From positions 1 to 54,903 of the forward strand of contig JBASMO010000033.1 of assembly GCA_049656905.1 (NCBI GenBank): 54,903 nucleotides of DNA. Direction: 5' to 3'. Positions 24,602 through 32,358 of this stretch are shown one piece after another; the first letter of the stretch is position 1; every line of letters begins with the position of its first letter. The notes beneath the pieces are model-generated. The model did not search any database, was not told where the DNA came from, and saw only the letters and a program-made list of their open reading frames with translations. The stretch is from DTU018 sp003444615. Its GTDB lineage: Bacteria > Bacillota > Syntrophomonadia > Syntrophomonadales > Syntrophomonadaceae. The position numbers and the translations under genes were made by a program.

Positions 24602-24628
24602 AAAAAAGAGGCTGCCGGTGGCAGCCTC
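24602..24628 (-). terminator. Terminator of the first acyl-CoA dehydrogenase gene
   Basis: Perfect 9-bp stem GAGGCTGCC (24608-24616) / GGCAGCCTC (24620-24628), loop of three, and A6 at 24602-24607 that reads TTTTTT on the minus strand. Confidence 0.92.
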
Positions 24629-24652
24629 CTATAATTAGAATTTAAGTGGGCT

Positions 24653-26491
24653 TTAATAGTCAAAGGCCCGGAGATCTATATCCAGAGCTGAGGAGTCTCC
24701 ATCTTTGACAATTTCTGCTGTTGCCCATACATTAGGTACTACATTACGCAGATAATAGCGGGCAGCAGCTACTTTACCGCTGTAGAATGGATAATCATAA
24801 TGGTCTTCTCCAACTTCCTGGGCTCTCTTTGCCGCCAGCAATGCCTGGTCCAAAATGCAGTATCCGGCAAAAAGCTGAGAGGTAGCAGTCAGTATGCGCC
24901 GTGAATACAAGGGCATCATACCATACTGTTTGTTACCAAAGTATCCTCCGATAGCCATTTGGATCTCAGTATAAGCATCCAGAGCTCTACCCAAGTTGGC
25001 CAATTCTTTTTCAAATCCGGCGGCATCCTTATTGGCTTCGTAGAAGTCACGTATGTTTTGGATGAAGGCCGCAAAAGCCGCCCCTTTCTTCATAAGCCAC
25101 TTGCGTCCGATTAAGTCCAGGGACTGAATAAAGTTGGTTCCTTCCCAAATGGAATAAATCTTTACATCACGAGCAATCTGCGCTACTGGATACTCTTCAC
25201 AATAGCCATATCCACCATAAACCTGGATAGCCTCTCCTATAAGCCACCAAGCTTCATCAGTGGGATAAGCCTTGCAAAGAGGAGTAGCAACTTCGATTAA
25301 GTCATTAGCCTTTTCTCTTTCAGCTGGATCGGGATCACATTCACGCACATCGAAAGCATAATATATTTTGTACATCATGGCGCGAATTGCTTCTGTATGG
25401 GCTTTGCCCATCAAAAGAGTACGGCGGATGTCTTCATGATTAATTATGGTAACCCGATCGCCCTTAGGATTGGTAAGTGGCCGGCCTTGAATTCTATCTT
25501 TAGCATAATCACGGGCATTATAGAAAGCATTGGCAATACAGGATAAGCCAGCATGTCCGGTCTCCATACGTGCCATATTCATCATCTGGAACATCTGAGC
25601 CATACCTTCGCCTTTGCCATCGTTTTCCCGAGGATCTATACCTAAGAGCCAGCCCCGGCAGTTATCGTTTTCGCCAAAAGACAAGGCTGCGGTACAGGAG
25701 CCATGCTGACCCAATTTATGTTCCACGCCGGTGGTAATGACATCATTATCCTCTAAACTGCCATCTTCGTTAACCCAGTACTTAGGAACCACAAAGAGAG
25801 AAATTCCCCGGGTCCCCGGTTTGGCTCCCTCGACTCTGGCCAGATAGAGGTGAATGATGTTTTCGGAAAAGTCATTATCTCCGCCGGTGATGAAGATCTT
25901 TTGGCCTTTAATTTTGAAAATACGTGGATCATCGGTAGGATAGGCTTTGGACAAAATATCTCCTACGTCTGAGCCAGCCGTAGGTTCTGTTAAACACATG
26001 GTCCCTGTCCAGGAACCATCCATCATCTTAGGAAGGAACATCTTTTTGAGCTTGTCGTCACCAAAAGTCTGGATAAGCCCAGCAGCACCGCTGGTCAGTA
26101 TTATATAAGGTCCAAAGGCAGGATTGGCTGCACAAAACATTTCCCATACCATAGAGAAAAGGATGTGCGGCATTACCATGGCGCCTTCACTTTCATCAAT
26201 ATTGCTGGTTCCCCATCCTTCAGATTGAAGCTGCTTATAGAGCGGTCCAAAGCTTTCCGGCAGCTTCACTTTACCGTTTTCGAAAGTAACTGGATTTTTA
26301 TCCCCATCCTCATTGGTAGGTTCTATGAGTTCTTTAGCCATTTTCAAACAAGGGTCCAGAATAGCATCCACATCGTCTTTGGAATAATAGTCAGCATACC
26401 TGGGATAGGCAAAAATCCTCTCGGTGGGTAGCCATTCCTTAACGATAAATTTTAAGTCACGAGTATTTAGGTACGCAAAATTGGCAGACAT
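24653..26491 (-). CDS. Acyl-CoA dehydrogenase, ~610-residue type (copy 1)
   Basis: FAD enzymes of this class oxidise acyl-CoA to enoyl-CoA. Seen are TGTMCLTEPTAGSDVGDI (flavin/substrate), KIKGQKIFITGGDNDFSENIIHLYLARVEGA, the MARMETGHAGLSC helix, and IYSIWEGTNFIQSLDLIGRKW, where the Glu of EGT is the usual catalytic base. A C-terminal helical extension of about 130 residues makes it longer than the ~380-residue short-chain enzymes. The ATG follows GGGAGGG. It has its own promoter with a palindrome and its own terminator. It is a paralogue of the gene at 26981-28816. In a butyrate oxidiser it could act in the first step of beta-oxidation; chain length cannot be read from sequence. Confidence 0.9.
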   Translation of the reverse strand: MSANFAYLNTRDLKFIVKEWLPTERIFAYPRYADYYSKDDVDAILDPCLKMAKELIEPTNEDGDKNPVTFENGKVKLPESFGPLYKQLQSEGWGTSNIDESEGAMVMPHILFSMVWEMFCAANPAFGPYIILTSGAAGLIQTFGDDKLKKMFLPKMMDGSWTGTMCLTEPTAGSDVGDILSKAYPTDDPRIFKIKGQKIFITGGDNDFSENIIHLYLARVEGAKPGTRGISLFVVPKYWVNEDGSLEDNDVITTGVEHKLGQHGSCTAALSFGENDNCRGWLLGIDPRENDGKGEGMAQMFQMMNMARMETGHAGLSCIANAFYNARDYAKDRIQGRPLTNPKGDRVTIINHEDIRRTLLMGKAHTEAIRAMMYKIYYAFDVRECDPDPAEREKANDLIEVATPLCKAYPTDEAWWLIGEAIQVYGGYGYCEEYPVAQIARDVKIYSIWEGTNFIQSLDLIGRKWLMKKGAAFAAFIQNIRDFYEANKDAAGFEKELANLGRALDAYTEIQMAIGGYFGNKQYGMMPLYSRRILTATSQLFAGYCILDQALLAAKRAQEVGEDHYDYPFYSGKVAAARYYLRNVVPNVWATAEIVKDGDSSALDIDLRAFDY

Positions 26492-26675
26492 ATTTTACAC
26501 CCTCCCATTTTTCAGGAGGCCCCCCTAGCCATATCTTGTCTTTCTAATATGCAGTTGTCCCCTGGTCCGCCGCAGGGTAGGTCCCCCTATAGTCTTAATC
26601 TGTATCTCTCTAAACTGTAAACATGTTGCAGGTTATGACCTGCCTTATGACACCTACTATATCACCCCCCTGGAT

Positions 26676-26709
26676 ATTATCTAACACATGAAAGCCTTTC
26701 ATGTGTCAA
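26676..26709 (-). promoter_or_regulatory. Promoter overlapped by a 23-bp perfect palindrome, upstream of acyl-CoA dehydrogenase copy 1
   Basis: On the minus strand TTGACA (26709-26704) is followed by ACACATGAAAG-c-CTTTCATGTGT (26684-26706), which fills the spacer. The -10 candidates are TAGATA (20-bp spacer) or GATAAT at 26681-26676 (22-bp spacer). A long spacer with a dyad is typical of MerR-type activation, but a repressor site is equally possible. Elsewhere in the 26492-26980 gap, GCAGGT-tatg-ACCTGC (26628-26643) lies in the leader, and two hairpins end the upstream gene. Confidence 0.6.
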
Positions 26710-26861
26710 TCATGACATTCTATTCAGGCGCACTTGGTGTTATACCATTAACCCAATCGCCCGAGCAAGAAAGTCACAATCCCTCACTCTTAGTGTTAAT
26801 ATTCTAAATAAGTTAAATAATTCCTCTTTCATTATCTTTATTTACATTTGGCATTATGGAT

Positions 26862-26896
26862 AAAAAAAAACCGGTTCAGATTAAACTGCTCCGGTA
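26862..26896 (-). terminator. Terminator of acyl-CoA dehydrogenase copy 2
   Basis: On the minus strand ACCGG-ag-CAG...CTG-aa-CCGGT is followed by nine T (A9 at 26862-26870 on the plus strand). A second, longer hairpin precedes it. Confidence 0.82.
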
Positions 26897-26905
26897 AAAG
26901 AATTC

Positions 26906-26950
26906 CACAGGGTTTTGCTTTATATAGTTTTGATGTTGCAAAACCCTGTG
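26906..26950 (-). terminator. Second hairpin after acyl-CoA dehydrogenase copy 2
   Basis: Perfect 13-bp inverted repeat CACAGGGTTTTGC (26906-26918) / GCAAAACCCTGTG (26938-26950), 19-base loop. The minus-strand tail is GAATTCTTTT. It lies between the stop codon and the stronger terminator at 26862-26896 and may protect or assist the 3' end. Confidence 0.6.
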
Positions 26951-26980
26951 TCAAACTAGGGGGGACCTAGCTCGTCATCT

Positions 26981-28816
26981 TTAGAAAATCAAAAAGGCTT
27001 CTTCTTCAATATCCAACACCGCGGTATTGCCGTCTTTGATTACCTCTAAGGTGCGGAATATATTGGGGACAATGTCGTGTAAATAGTAACGGGCGGAGTT
27101 AACCTTGCCGTTGTAGAATGCATAGTCATGATGTTCTTTGCCTAACTCATCTATTTTAGCTTGGGCTACTAAAGCCTGTTCCAGAAGTAGCTGACCACAG
27201 ATGAGTTCTGATGTAGCATGGAGTATTCTGGTAGCATACAGAGGCATCATGCTCATTTTCCCGTTCATAACATAGTTAGCTATGGCACCCTGAATTTCTT
27301 TATAAGCTTCCACCGCTCTTTTCAGAATAGCCATCTCACTAGCCAGCACGGGATGATCCGCATGCTCATTGGCAAAGGCTTCTATGTTAGCCAGCCACTG
27401 AGCAAACACTTTGCCCTTACCCATCATCCATTTGCGGCCTACCAGGTCCATGGACTGGATATAATTGGTGCCTTCCCAAATGGAGTAAATCTTCACATCT
27501 CTAGCTAGTTCAGCAATGGGATACTCTTCAGAATAACCATTTCCTCCGTATACCTGCATTGCTTCCGCGCATAATTCCCAAGCCTTGTCAGAGCAATAGG
27601 CTTTAACGAGGGGGGTATGAATATCTATATTGCCAGAGATCATTTTCTTCTCTTCCGGATCAGTAGTATTTTCGAAAATATCAAACCAGTAATAAGTCTT
27701 AAAGATCAAAGCACGCATGGCATCCACATGAGCTTTTAGATCTAACAGCATGCGGCGCACGTCCTCATGCTTTATGATCAACTGCCGACCAGCTTTAGGA
27801 TCGGTCATGAGCCGGCCCTGAATGCGCTCAGTAGCGTAGGAGGCAGCATTGTGGAATGCAACAGCCGTTTCTGCCAAAGCAGCATGTCCCGTTTCCATAC
27901 GAGCCCCATTCATCATCTGGAACATCTGAGCCATACCTTGGCCCCTGCCTTCTTCATCAGGAGGGTTACCCAGTATGTATCCCCGGCATTCATTGTTTTC
28001 ACCAAAAGACATAACACAGGTGGAAGAACCTTTGATTCCCATTTTATGTTCAATACCGATGCAGGCTACATCATTGGGACCAGTGATATTGCCGTCATCA
28101 TCTACCCACATTTTGGGAACCGCAAATAGGGATATACCTTTGGTACCTGGGAGAGCCCCTTCCACACGGGCCAGAACTAAATGAATTATGTTTTCAGTAA
28201 TGTCCTGCTCTCCGCCGGTTATAAAACATTTGGTACCCTTAATCTTATATACTCCTGGCTCATCGGTTGGATAAGCCTTGGTCAACAGGTCTCCTACATC
28301 AGAGCCCGCATTAGGTTCAGTCAGGCACATGGTGCCAGCCCATTCCCCGCTGTACATTTTCTCTCTATAGAGTCTATTTACTTTTTCGTTTCCAAAGCTA
28401 GCCACCAGCCCAGCAGCTCCTGCTGTAGCCAAGACATAAGGCATTAGGGCCGCATTAGCTCCGGCCAGATACTCTCCACAAGCCCTAAACAGGGTCTGGG
28501 GCAACCGTCCTTCACAATGGTGATCCTCATTACTGGCACCCCATCCGTTCTCCTGAACAAACCAATAAGCATCCTTAAAAGATGGTGGTACGGTTACTTG
28601 GCCTTCCTTAAACTGAGCTTGAACAGCGTCATTATCATCACGAGTGGGAGCTACGACTTCCTTGGCAACTTTCAGTGCCTGTTCCAGGATCATATCGATA
28701 TCGTCTACTCCGTAGTAATCCTTGAAAGCATCATAGGCCAGTACCTTTTCCATATCCAGCCATTCTTTGAGAATAAATTTGTGATCACGAGTTGAGTACA
28801 GAAAATTTGATGCCAC
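26981..28816 (-). CDS. Acyl-CoA dehydrogenase, ~610-residue type (copy 2)
   Basis: A close paralogue of copy 1, with the same order of motifs: AGTMCLTEPNAGSDVGDL, KIKGTKCFITGGEQDITENIIHLVLARVEGA, GARMETGHAALAE and IYSIWEGTNYIQSMDLVGRKW with the catalytic Glu. The length (611) and C-terminal extension are shared, so the pair arose by duplication of the whole gene. GTG start after GGGAGG. It has a separate promoter region and terminators, so the copies can be regulated independently. Two copies beside a CoA-transferase and a carboxylate transporter fit fatty-acid oxidation. Confidence 0.9.
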   Translation of the reverse strand: MASNFLYSTRDHKFILKEWLDMEKVLAYDAFKDYYGVDDIDMILEQALKVAKEVVAPTRDDNDAVQAQFKEGQVTVPPSFKDAYWFVQENGWGASNEDHHCEGRLPQTLFRACGEYLAGANAALMPYVLATAGAAGLVASFGNEKVNRLYREKMYSGEWAGTMCLTEPNAGSDVGDLLTKAYPTDEPGVYKIKGTKCFITGGEQDITENIIHLVLARVEGALPGTKGISLFAVPKMWVDDDGNITGPNDVACIGIEHKMGIKGSSTCVMSFGENNECRGYILGNPPDEEGRGQGMAQMFQMMNGARMETGHAALAETAVAFHNAASYATERIQGRLMTDPKAGRQLIIKHEDVRRMLLDLKAHVDAMRALIFKTYYWFDIFENTTDPEEKKMISGNIDIHTPLVKAYCSDKAWELCAEAMQVYGGNGYSEEYPIAELARDVKIYSIWEGTNYIQSMDLVGRKWMMGKGKVFAQWLANIEAFANEHADHPVLASEMAILKRAVEAYKEIQGAIANYVMNGKMSMMPLYATRILHATSELICGQLLLEQALVAQAKIDELGKEHHDYAFYNGKVNSARYYLHDIVPNIFRTLEVIKDGNTAVLDIEEEAFLIF

Positions 28817-29264
28817 TTAATATTCCTCCCGTCTTAAAATCTTCCCCGGATTGACAATAAAGACTGTGATTTTACAACCTGCTTTAAGGACTGCACCACA
28901 GCAGGCATAAAACCACTTCATAAGTCAGAAAACCTGCTTATGAAACTCCGATTCCCTTTTATTCGTATTTTCCTCATTATAATAATTGAATTATAAAATT
29001 AAAAGGCTTCCCTCCCTGTTTGAATAAAGTCTATATTTTCGGACGATTCTAACTTTCTTGGTTTCACCGGTTGGTCCGATATTTTAAGGGTTTGTCCTCT
29101 TAAATACAGTCCTATCTATTCACAACTTGCTTATGCATAAATTGTCATGTTATTTTTGATATTCGACACAATCCTAACTACATACGAAACATTCCTAGAC
29201 CAATTATTAAAGACCGTTTATTTGCCTGGGTTGGCAAAACATATTAGAGGCCTAACTGGTTCAT
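28817..29264 (-). promoter_or_regulatory. Leader and promoter region of acyl-CoA dehydrogenase copy 2; remainder unassigned
   Basis: On the minus strand a TATAAT (28981-28976) has only a weak -35 (TTTTAA, 17 bp upstream). About 25-50 bases after the predicted start lies TTCATAAG-N12-CTTATGAA (28917-28944), an operator or leader hairpin. From 29000 to 29264 I see AT-rich sequence and a short inverted repeat TCGGAC/GTCCGA (29040-29080) but no gene and no clear terminator for the CoA-transferase. Confidence 0.4.
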
Positions 29265-30611
29265 TTATTCCTGTATCCATCCAGGATAGAAATTTTTCCT
29301 CAGGCTGTTGCGCAGCTCTCCACGCAAATCAGGGTGAGCAATGGCAATCAATTCGTTAGCTCGCTCCCGCCTACTTTTATAACGTAAATTCGCAACCCCG
29401 TATTCACTTATTACATATTGGGCATAACTTCTAGGGACTGTTACCGGCGTACCAGGAGGTAATTCAGGAACAATTGACGAAGATAACTGACCATCTTTCA
29501 TGGTACGGGCTGCGTTTATCAAAGTAATGCCCCGTCCCCCTTCTGACCAGTAGGCTCCCATCATAAAGTCCAGTTGTCCGCCGGAGCCGCTTACCATTCT
29601 ATGCCCTATCCCTTCCGAAGCGATCTGACCGCTGAAATCCACCATTAAAGCCATATTCATTGCTACCACATTGGGATGCTGCGCTATAAAAACCGGGTTG
29701 TTGGTATAAGAAGCAGGATGCAGTTCACAAGAGGGGTTGCGTTCAACAAACTTGTACATTTCTTTATCCCCCAAACAGAAGGTCCCCATGGTTACTCCAG
29801 GATGATGGGGCTTAAGACGATTAGTTACAATGCCCTTTTCTACTAATTGGGGCAATCCTATGGGATACATTTCGGTAATAACCCCCAGATCATAACGATT
29901 GTCCAGCCCTTGGACTACCGCTTCTGGGATACCACCGATTCCCATTTGTATGTTGTCACCATCCTTGATTAATTCCAGAACATAGCCAGCAATTGTTTTG
30001 TCGACTTCGGTAGGGGTACCCCTTTTGAACTCCGGTACGGGGCTGGAGTGTTCGATGAAATAGTCAAACTCACTAACATGCAGCCAGTTATTACCGTATA
30101 CTACGGGAGTCTGTTCGTTGACCTCCCCAATGACTACACGCAATTTGCCCAGCTTGCGCCCGTCTTTTATAGACTGCCAGGTATAGTCGTTGGTCAGGCT
30201 GAGATTAACATACCCATTTTTATCTGGTGGAGTGACCATGGTGATAAAAACATCCGAGCGATGAGCCGATTTTTCTCCCCCATCCATAACCGTGTTTATG
30301 AGATAATCACAGTTATTCGCATAAGATTTGCGTATGGATGCGATGCCGAAAGCCGGCATATAATTAATTCGCCCCTCTAGATTTTTCATGAATTCCGGGT
30401 CATATAAACGGGTAGGCCTTAGTTGAATGGTGTCCATTATGATAACATTTTGCAATTCTTCATGCCGGTCAAGAATTGCTTCATATAATTCAGACGAGCA
30501 CCCACCGGCTCCAATGGCGATAGATACAAAATCACCAGATTGGATAGACTGGGCTGCCTCTTCAAAACTGACCAGTTTGCGTCGATATTCTTCTTTCCAT
30601 TTTTGAGCCAT
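29265..30611 (-). CDS. Acetyl-CoA hydrolase/transferase family CoA-transferase (butyrate/4-hydroxybutyrate type)
   Basis: A 448-residue enzyme of the Cat1/Cat2/AbfT family, which moves CoA between acetyl-CoA and a carboxylic acid. Visible are VSIAIGAGGCSSELYEAI, the central MGIGGIPEAVVQGL, GVITEMYPIGLPQL whose Glu is at the catalytic position of this family, and the C-terminal SEGGRGITLINAARTMKDG and YVISEYGVANLRYKSRRERA. Length is typical. In this setting it most likely activates butyrate or another short acid at the expense of acetyl-CoA. ATG follows GGGGG by seven bases. It is divergent from the transporter at 30879. Confidence 0.9.
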   Translation of the reverse strand: MAQKWKEEYRRKLVSFEEAAQSIQSGDFVSIAIGAGGCSSELYEAILDRHEELQNVIIMDTIQLRPTRLYDPEFMKNLEGRINYMPAFGIASIRKSYANNCDYLINTVMDGGEKSAHRSDVFITMVTPPDKNGYVNLSLTNDYTWQSIKDGRKLGKLRVVIGEVNEQTPVVYGNNWLHVSEFDYFIEHSSPVPEFKRGTPTEVDKTIAGYVLELIKDGDNIQMGIGGIPEAVVQGLDNRYDLGVITEMYPIGLPQLVEKGIVTNRLKPHHPGVTMGTFCLGDKEMYKFVERNPSCELHPASYTNNPVFIAQHPNVVAMNMALMVDFSGQIASEGIGHRMVSGSGGQLDFMMGAYWSEGGRGITLINAARTMKDGQLSSSIVPELPPGTPVTVPRSYAQYVISEYGVANLRYKSRRERANELIAIAHPDLRGELRNSLRKNFYPGWIQE

Positions 30612-30878
30612 CCAAATTCCCCCATTTTGAAATTATCGCTACTATCCATGTACTTATATTCTTTCATTATATTTTACCATTATCAACTATTTGTTTTTTT
30701 ATTATCTGCACTCCCACCAATATCGAATACTTCTAGAAATGCTAGGTGTAAAAAGGAGTTTAAATAAATGTGTGGAATATAATGAAATCTACACTAACCA
30801 CCCTTTATTACATATGGAAGGAGGAGAACATCAAAAATAACACTTAGTATTGATTCAACATTTTAGGGAGGGGAATTA

Positions 30879-31541
30879 ATGGGGAACACAAATGAAATGA
30901 AGGTAATAGGTCACGTTCAAGAACTGGTAGCTAATCCATCACCTTTGGGCCTTTTTGGTTTAGCTATAGTTACTCTGGTAGCATCTTCAAACAAACTAGG
31001 TATTACCGATGGAACTGCCTACATTATACCCTGGGCACTTTTCCTGGGTGCTGCCGCCCAATTTGTAGCCGGTATACTGGATTACAAACACAACAACACC
31101 TTTGGAGCTACAGCTTTTTGCGGATACGGGTTTTTCTGGTTCGCTATGGCATTTAGCTGGATGATTGCCAATGGATTGTGGGGAGATGGTGCCGTAGCTT
31201 TTGATGTTCGCCAAATGGGTTTTGCCTTTTTAGGCTACTTTATCTTTACGGTATATATGACTATAGGATCTATGGGTACCAACAAGGTGTTGTTTATAAT
31301 ATTCTTTTTGATTGATTTGCTCTTTTTAGGCCTCTTTATGAATACTTTAGGCTGGGGCGGAGAATTTTTCCATATGTTAGCTGCTTATTCAGAGCTGGGA
31401 ATCGCTATAGTATCCTTCTATGGTTCAGCAGCGGCGGTATTAAATACTCACTACGGAATAACAGTCCTGCCTGTTGGCAGCCCCTTCGGGCCCTGGGCTA
31501 AAGCTGCTCAGGCTGCCAAATCGGCTCAAGCAGCTGCTTAA
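30879..31541 (+). CDS. Acetate uptake transporter family (SatP/GPR1/FUN34/YaaH)
   Basis: The family signature NPSPLGLFGLAIVTLV is at residues about 18-33, followed by six hydrophobic spans, and the length (220) matches the family. Members carry acetate or related monocarboxylates with protons. The C-terminus ends in a low-complexity AKAAQAAKSAQAAA tail. ATG lies after AGGGAGGGG. The 267-base upstream region has a TATAAT near 30779 and a second AAGGAGG at 30816 with no useful frame after it. Its position opposite the CoA-transferase suggests export of acetate or import of substrate acid. Confidence 0.9.
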   Translation: MGNTNEMKVIGHVQELVANPSPLGLFGLAIVTLVASSNKLGITDGTAYIIPWALFLGAAAQFVAGILDYKHNNTFGATAFCGYGFFWFAMAFSWMIANGLWGDGAVAFDVRQMGFAFLGYFIFTVYMTIGSMGTNKVLFIIFFLIDLLFLGLFMNTLGWGGEFFHMLAAYSELGIAIVSFYGSAAAVLNTHYGITVLPVGSPFGPWAKAAQAAKSAQAAA

Positions 31542-31560
31542 TATTGCGTTAAAAGGCAAA

Positions 31561-31592
31561 GGAGGCCGTCCTCAAGGATGGCCTCTTTTTTT
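31561..31592 (+). terminator. Terminator of the acetate-family transporter gene
   Basis: GAGGCCGTCC / GGATGGCCTC stem around TCAA with a G-T pair, then TTTTTTT (31586-31592). Confidence 0.92.
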
Positions 31593-31625
31593 AGTTGATC
31601 GAGGGAATAAATTTAATCACCCTTG

Positions 31626-31649
31626 CGTACATTATGTACATAATGTACG
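31626..31649 (+). promoter_or_regulatory. Perfect 24-bp palindrome, probable toxin-antitoxin operator
   Basis: Bases 31626-31649 are exactly self-complementary, made of CGTACATTATG and its mirror around TA. The site ends two bases before the GGAGG of the antitoxin gene, the usual place where Phd-type antitoxins repress their own operon. Confidence 0.8.
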
Positions 31650-31663
31650 ATGGAGGTGAAGGG

Positions 31664-32080
31664 GTGACATATATGCAAACCGTTAATGCTACTGAAGTAA
31701 GAAAGAATTTTAGCTATTATATTGACACCGTTGTTAGGGAAAAGCCTATAGCTGTTAAACGTAACAGGGATGTACTGTTATTCTTATCCGACCAAATGGT
31801 TAAGGATTTGCTGCATAATCTTACTTTTCAAGCCCAACTAACAAAAGAAGATGGCATAATTGTAGGAACACTAGAGGGTTTTGATATAGTTGTTTATGGA
31901 GAATCAGAGCAGGAAGTCATTCAAAAACTAGCTGAAGGCTTATTAGACTATGCTCAAGACTATATTAATGATTTTAAGATATTTTATCATGCTCCCAACC
32001 GGAAAGGCCATTATCCTTATGTCTTAAAAACGCTTTTAGCATCGACAATAGACGAAATTAAAGGATTCATAAATGCCTAA
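31664..32080 (+). CDS. Antitoxin: Phd/YefM-type DNA-binding domain joined to a HicB-like domain
   Basis: The first ~55 residues are Phd/YefM-like (VNATEVRKNFSYYIDTVVREKPIAVKRNRDVLLFLSDQMVKDLL). Residues about 65-135 (EDGIIVGTLEGFDIVVYGESEQEVIQKLAEGLLDYAQDYIND...) look like the single-strand-sheet-plus-helix fold of HicB-type partners. The hybrid would bind DNA through Phd and neutralise a HicA-type toxin. GTG 31664, seven bases after GGAGG, is preferred; ATG 31673 is an alternative. It overlaps the toxin gene by eight bases. Confidence 0.75.
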   Translation: MTYMQTVNATEVRKNFSYYIDTVVREKPIAVKRNRDVLLFLSDQMVKDLLHNLTFQAQLTKEDGIIVGTLEGFDIVVYGESEQEVIQKLAEGLLDYAQDYINDFKIFYHAPNRKGHYPYVLKTLLASTIDEIKGFINA

Positions 32081-32291
32081 ATGGTCTGAACTGAAAAGGT
32101 TTTGCGAGCGCGATGGATGGGAGCTCTACAAAAAAACAGATCATTTCTATTATCGCAAGCTGATGCCGGATGGGACATTAAAGCTAACTAAGGTATCGAA
32201 TAGTACCGGCGAAATACCTAAGCCTCTCTGGAAACTAATTAGGACTAAGCAACTACAAGTAACTCAAGAATACTTTTATAAAATTAAATAG
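32073..32291 (+). CDS. HicA-like toxin (predicted mRNA interferase)
   Basis: The 72-residue basic protein has WSELKRFCERDGWELYKKTDHFYYRKLMPDG, matching the HicA pattern of a helix, the DGW strand and a strand with the catalytic His (usually GSHxxY; here TDHFYYRK). HicA enzymes cut mRNA and stall translation. It starts inside the end of the antitoxin gene. The C-terminal part (IPKPLWKLIRTKQLQVT) resembles the HicA closing helix. The replacement of Gly-Ser by Thr-Asp before His makes the family call slightly less certain. Confidence 0.7.
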   Translation: MPKWSELKRFCERDGWELYKKTDHFYYRKLMPDGTLKLTKVSNSTGEIPKPLWKLIRTKQLQVTQEYFYKIK

Positions 32292-32333
32292 GAGGCTTCC
32301 CCAAAACCCAAAATGGATATAGGAACAGCCTCC
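32291..32333. terminator. Hairpin between convergent toxin and cell-wall hydrolase genes
   Basis: GGAGGCT-TCC (32291-32300) pairs with GGA-ACAGCCTCC (32322-32333). The minus-strand side has the T-rich tail TATTTAATTTTAT; the plus-strand side is weak. Confidence 0.55.
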
Positions 32334-32358
32334 TTGCTGCTTTCATTGATCGGTTATC

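Noticed and set aside
24531..24663. N-terminal extension of the DUF4870 protein
   Set aside because: It runs over the terminator of the preceding acyl-CoA dehydrogenase gene, and the family starts at the ATG near 24531.
28851..28878. Plus-strand promoter TTGACA, 16 bp, TACAAC
   Set aside because: No plus-strand gene or terminator follows before the convergent CoA-transferase; likely chance.
28901..28915. GG-N10-GC (sigma-54-like) on the minus strand upstream of acyl-CoA dehydrogenase copy 2
   Set aside because: Only the dinucleotides match; the TGGCAC and TTGC parts of the consensus are missing.
30816..30845. Short leader peptide after AAGGAGG upstream of the acetate-family transporter
   Set aside because: The only nearby start would be ATC and the frame closes after five codons; no supporting structure.
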